Positions 22,630 through 24,114 of a stretch of 24,114 bases of DNA are shown in pieces. Within the stretch, counting starts at the first letter, position 1. Every line of letters begins with the position of its first letter. The DNA comes from SLJK01 sp964567295 (GTDB lineage Bacteria > Bacillota > Dethiobacteria > DTU022 > UBA8154). The DNA lies in contig CAZMLU010000025.1 in assembly GCA_964567295.1 (NCBI GenBank), positions 1 through 24,114 of the forward strand. The letters are read 5' to 3'. A program made the position numbers and the translations under genes. The notes beneath the pieces were generated by a model. That model saw nothing but the letters and a program-made list of their open reading frames with translations. It had not been told where the DNA came from and made no database searches.

Positions 22630-22929
22630 ATGGAAAGGTACAGCATTGAGCTTTTCTGTTTCGATGTAGGAATCTCTGAAGAAGAATACCGGTGGATAGA
22701 TATTAATAGACTGAATATATCTTCGGATCTACTCCAAAAACTTGTAGAACTGGGCATTATAGAAACTCGGGAGAATCGGGTTCGCTCAGACCAGATCCAC
22801 CGCATTTTTAAGGTGCTACGCCTCCGGCGAACCCTGGGATTGAACCTTACCGGTGCTGCCGTTATTCTGGAGTTACTGGAAGAAATAGAACACCTGAAGG
22901 AAGAGAACCAGCGTTTACGAAAAGAATGA
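22630..22929 (+). CDS. CbpM-like/MerR-type modulator of the adjacent J-protein
   Basis: Small protein of 99 residues with a MerR-like fold: an LGIIETRENRVRSDQIHRIFKVLRLRRTLG segment resembling the MerR helix-turn-helix and wing, then a helical C-terminus (VILELLEEIEHLKEENQRLRKE) likely to form a coiled coil. In E. coli, CbpM binds the J domain of CbpA and inhibits it; gene order, size and fold agree here. The ATG at 22630 follows GGGGGTGA by five bases, and an in-frame GTG right after the dnaJ stop is rejected since that ribosome site lies inside it. It lies 15 bases after dnaJ in the same operon. A DNA-binding MerR regulator is the alternative. Confidence 0.8.
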   Translation: MERYSIELFCFDVGISEEEYRWIDINRLNISSDLLQKLVELGIIETRENRVRSDQIHRIFKVLRLRRTLGLNLTGAAVILELLEEIEHLKEENQRLRKE

Positions 22930-23007
22930 GTGTCATCTTGCATATTTGCTGGCATATACTACTTACCTTCTTCCAGGCAACACCTTTTGTAAAGATGTAA
23001 GCTTTCC

Positions 23008-23796
23008 TTATTTACCTTCGAAAAAAGGTTTTTCGTTGTTGGAAAATGCTGTTATCCCCTTGCGGGCATCTTCAGATACAAAAGCTGCCATACTGCAAAG
23101 AGCCTCGTGGAAGAAAGCCTTCCTGATATCTGTGTCCTGATAATTATTCACTATCTCCTTTACCAGCCTTACTGCAATTGGTCCTTTTTCATCGACTTTC
23201 ATTATGAGAGCCTCTGCCTCTTCTAGCAGTTGCTCCCTATGGGCGATCGCTGTCACCAGTCCTATCTCCAGAGCTTTTTCGCCCTTTATAGGTTCCCCGG
23301 TCAGAACCAGTTCCAATGTCTTTGCCCTGCCCAATATCCGAGACATGAAATGCACACCACCCCAACCAGGCAACAGGCCGTGGTTAAGTTCCGGAAGACC
23401 AATCCGGGCCTCAGGAACAGCTATCCGGAAATCACAAGCCAAGGCAAGCTCACACCCCCCACCAAGAGCCAAGCCGTTAATAGCTGCTATAGTGGGCACC
23501 CGCATAGTCCAAATCTTTTCCATAACCTCCAGAGCCTCTTCTAAAAAATTATAATATTCTACAGCACTCAAGGAGGCAAGACCCTCCAGATCTGCGCCTG
23601 CCGAAAAGGCTTTTTCCCCACTGCCTGTGATAACAAAACCCCTTAAGTTATTATCTTTTATACCATTGGAAACAGCCTCTCTGATCTCCCGTAACATAAG
23701 TTTATCCAGCGCATTAAAAACACCTGGACGGTCCAAGGTCAAAGTAACTAAACCTTTGTTATCCACCACTGAAATATTTTTGTAACTCACACCCAA
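23008..23796 (-). CDS. Enoyl-CoA hydratase/isomerase (crotonase family)
   Basis: Acyl-CoA enzyme, most likely hydrating enoyl-CoA in a beta-oxidation or butyrate-type pathway. The 262 residues show LTLDRPGVFNALD, the oxyanion and CoA segments FSAGADLEGL and AAINGLALGGGCELALACD, and both catalytic glutamates of true hydratases: Glu116 (GGGCEL) and Glu136 (IGLPELNHGLLPGWGG). The start is uncertain: TTG at 23796 is four bases after AGGAG and GTG two codons later is ten bases after it. It stands alone, converging on the dnaJ-cbpM pair, with no thiolase or dehydrogenase nearby. Crotonase members vary widely in reaction, so the substrate is open. Confidence 0.92.
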   Translation of the reverse strand: MGVSYKNISVVDNKGLVTLTLDRPGVFNALDKLMLREIREAVSNGIKDNNLRGFVITGSGEKAFSAGADLEGLASLSAVEYYNFLEEALEVMEKIWTMRVPTIAAINGLALGGGCELALACDFRIAVPEARIGLPELNHGLLPGWGGVHFMSRILGRAKTLELVLTGEPIKGEKALEIGLVTAIAHREQLLEEAEALIMKVDEKGPIAVRLVKEIVNNYQDTDIRKAFFHEALCSMAAFVSEDARKGITAFSNNEKPFFEGK

Positions 23797-23942
23797 ACAA
23801 CTCCTGTCTCACAAAATAATTAGAAATTATTACCTTTTTATTTGCTCCGCTTTATATTTTTTCGCTGCCTTACAATCTTTTTCCTTCCCTTGTGAAGCTT
23901 TAAACATCAAATATTTGCCGTAGTTTCGACCCTATAAGTTAA

Positions 23943-23972
23943 ATTTAAGCAATGATCGTATGGTTATGACAA
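23943..23972 (-). promoter_or_regulatory. Tentative promoter of the crotonase gene
   Basis: On the minus strand, TTGTCA (23967-23972), 18-bp spacer, TTAAAT (23943-23948), about 146 bp ahead of the start. The rest of 23797-24010 shows nothing else recognisable. Confidence 0.3.
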
Positions 23973-24010
23973 TATTATCTATTTTAAAATGTAGGCGGAT
24001 CTTGATGATA

Positions 24011-24044
24011 GAAAAAGACCCCCTGAACAGTCTATCGGGGGTCT
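24011..24044 (-). terminator. Rho-independent terminator of a gene entering from the right
   Basis: AGACCCCC (24016-24023) and GGGGGTCT (24037-24044) form a perfect 8-bp stem. On the minus strand the hairpin is followed by TTTTTC (24016-24011), while the plus strand has only a weak T-rich tail, so it mainly ends minus-strand transcription. Confidence 0.85.
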
Positions 24045-24075
24045 CAATAATTTTATGAATTTTTAAAGCACATTA

Positions 24076-24114
24076 TTAAGAAGCTACTTTTTCCAACTTA
24101 ATTTCACATGTTTT
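24076..24114 (-). CDS. Last 12 codons of a gene that continues beyond the right edge
   Basis: On the minus strand the edge sequence reads KTCEIKLEKVAS followed by TAA and then a second TAA at 24073-24075, about 29 bases before the terminator. The double stop and terminator make this frame the likely end of a protein gene. The product cannot be identified from 12 residues. Confidence 0.4.
   Translation of the reverse strand, partial: KTCEIKLEKVAS

Noticed and set aside
22630..22929. GlnR-type repressor
   Set aside because: It is MerR-like and small, but coupled to dnaJ, far from glnA, and resembles CbpM in size and C-terminal coiled coil.
1..24114. CRISPR array, tRNA, rRNA, prophage or insertion sequence
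   Set aside because: No regular repeat-spacer pattern, no tRNA-like cloverleaf, and no transposase, integrase or phage protein were recognised on either strand.

Overview
The window looks like a chromosomal segment of an anaerobic Firmicute, probably Clostridia. The evidence is an hrcA-grpE-dnaK order behind a CIRCE operator, a DnaK ATPase domain lacking the insertion typical of Gram-negative DnaK, an iscRSU cluster without hscBA/fdx, a ferredoxin-rich split glutamate synthase, many TTG starts, strong AGGAGG-type ribosome sites and moderate-to-low G+C. No phage, insertion sequence, CRISPR array, tRNA or rRNA was recognised. Most genes lie on the minus strand.

Layout from left to right: (1) 1-3203, heat-shock operon hrcA-grpE-dnaK, with dnaK cut by the window edge and a CIRCE palindrome with unusually long arms. 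(2) 3342-5643, iron-sulfur operon iscR-iscS-iscU with its promoter and a candidate Rrf2 operator. (3) 5687-6170, acpS. (4) 6221-10277, mnmG followed by two radical SAM genes, apparently one operon. (5) 10317-12824, nitrogen block: promoter, ANTAR-type antiterminator gene, a leader RNA that can fold as antiterminator or terminator, glnA, the glnA terminator, a 5'-truncated P-II remnant and a 72-nt inverted-repeat element. (6) 12838-19800, glutamate synthase in three polypeptides (amidotransferase, FMN/ferredoxin synthase, and a GXGXG domain fused to a GltD-like reductase), then glutamine-dependent NAD synthetase, behind a consensus promoter and a roughly 200-nt leader. (7) 19882-22929 on the plus strand: a CoA-disulfide reductase-family flavoprotein, then a DnaJ with only half the usual zinc finger and a CbpM-like partner. 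(8) 23008-24114 on the minus strand: a crotonase-family enoyl-CoA hydratase, then the terminator and last codons of a gene entering from the right.

The most interesting signal is a two-layer nitrogen circuit. The promoters of the glt operon and of the ANTAR-glnA operon share TTCCAAAAT directly upstream of TTGACAGG, and a related upstream element about 20 bp further out. The leaders of both glnA and glt carry the same hairpin with a hexaloop having A at position 1 and G at position 4, and its 3' arm is also the 5' arm of a terminator-like hairpin. This is the architecture expected for ANTAR-protein antitermination, and the probable regulator is encoded immediately upstream of glnA. The P-II remnant sits exactly at the glnA terminator, so a P-II gene of this locus appears to have been lost.
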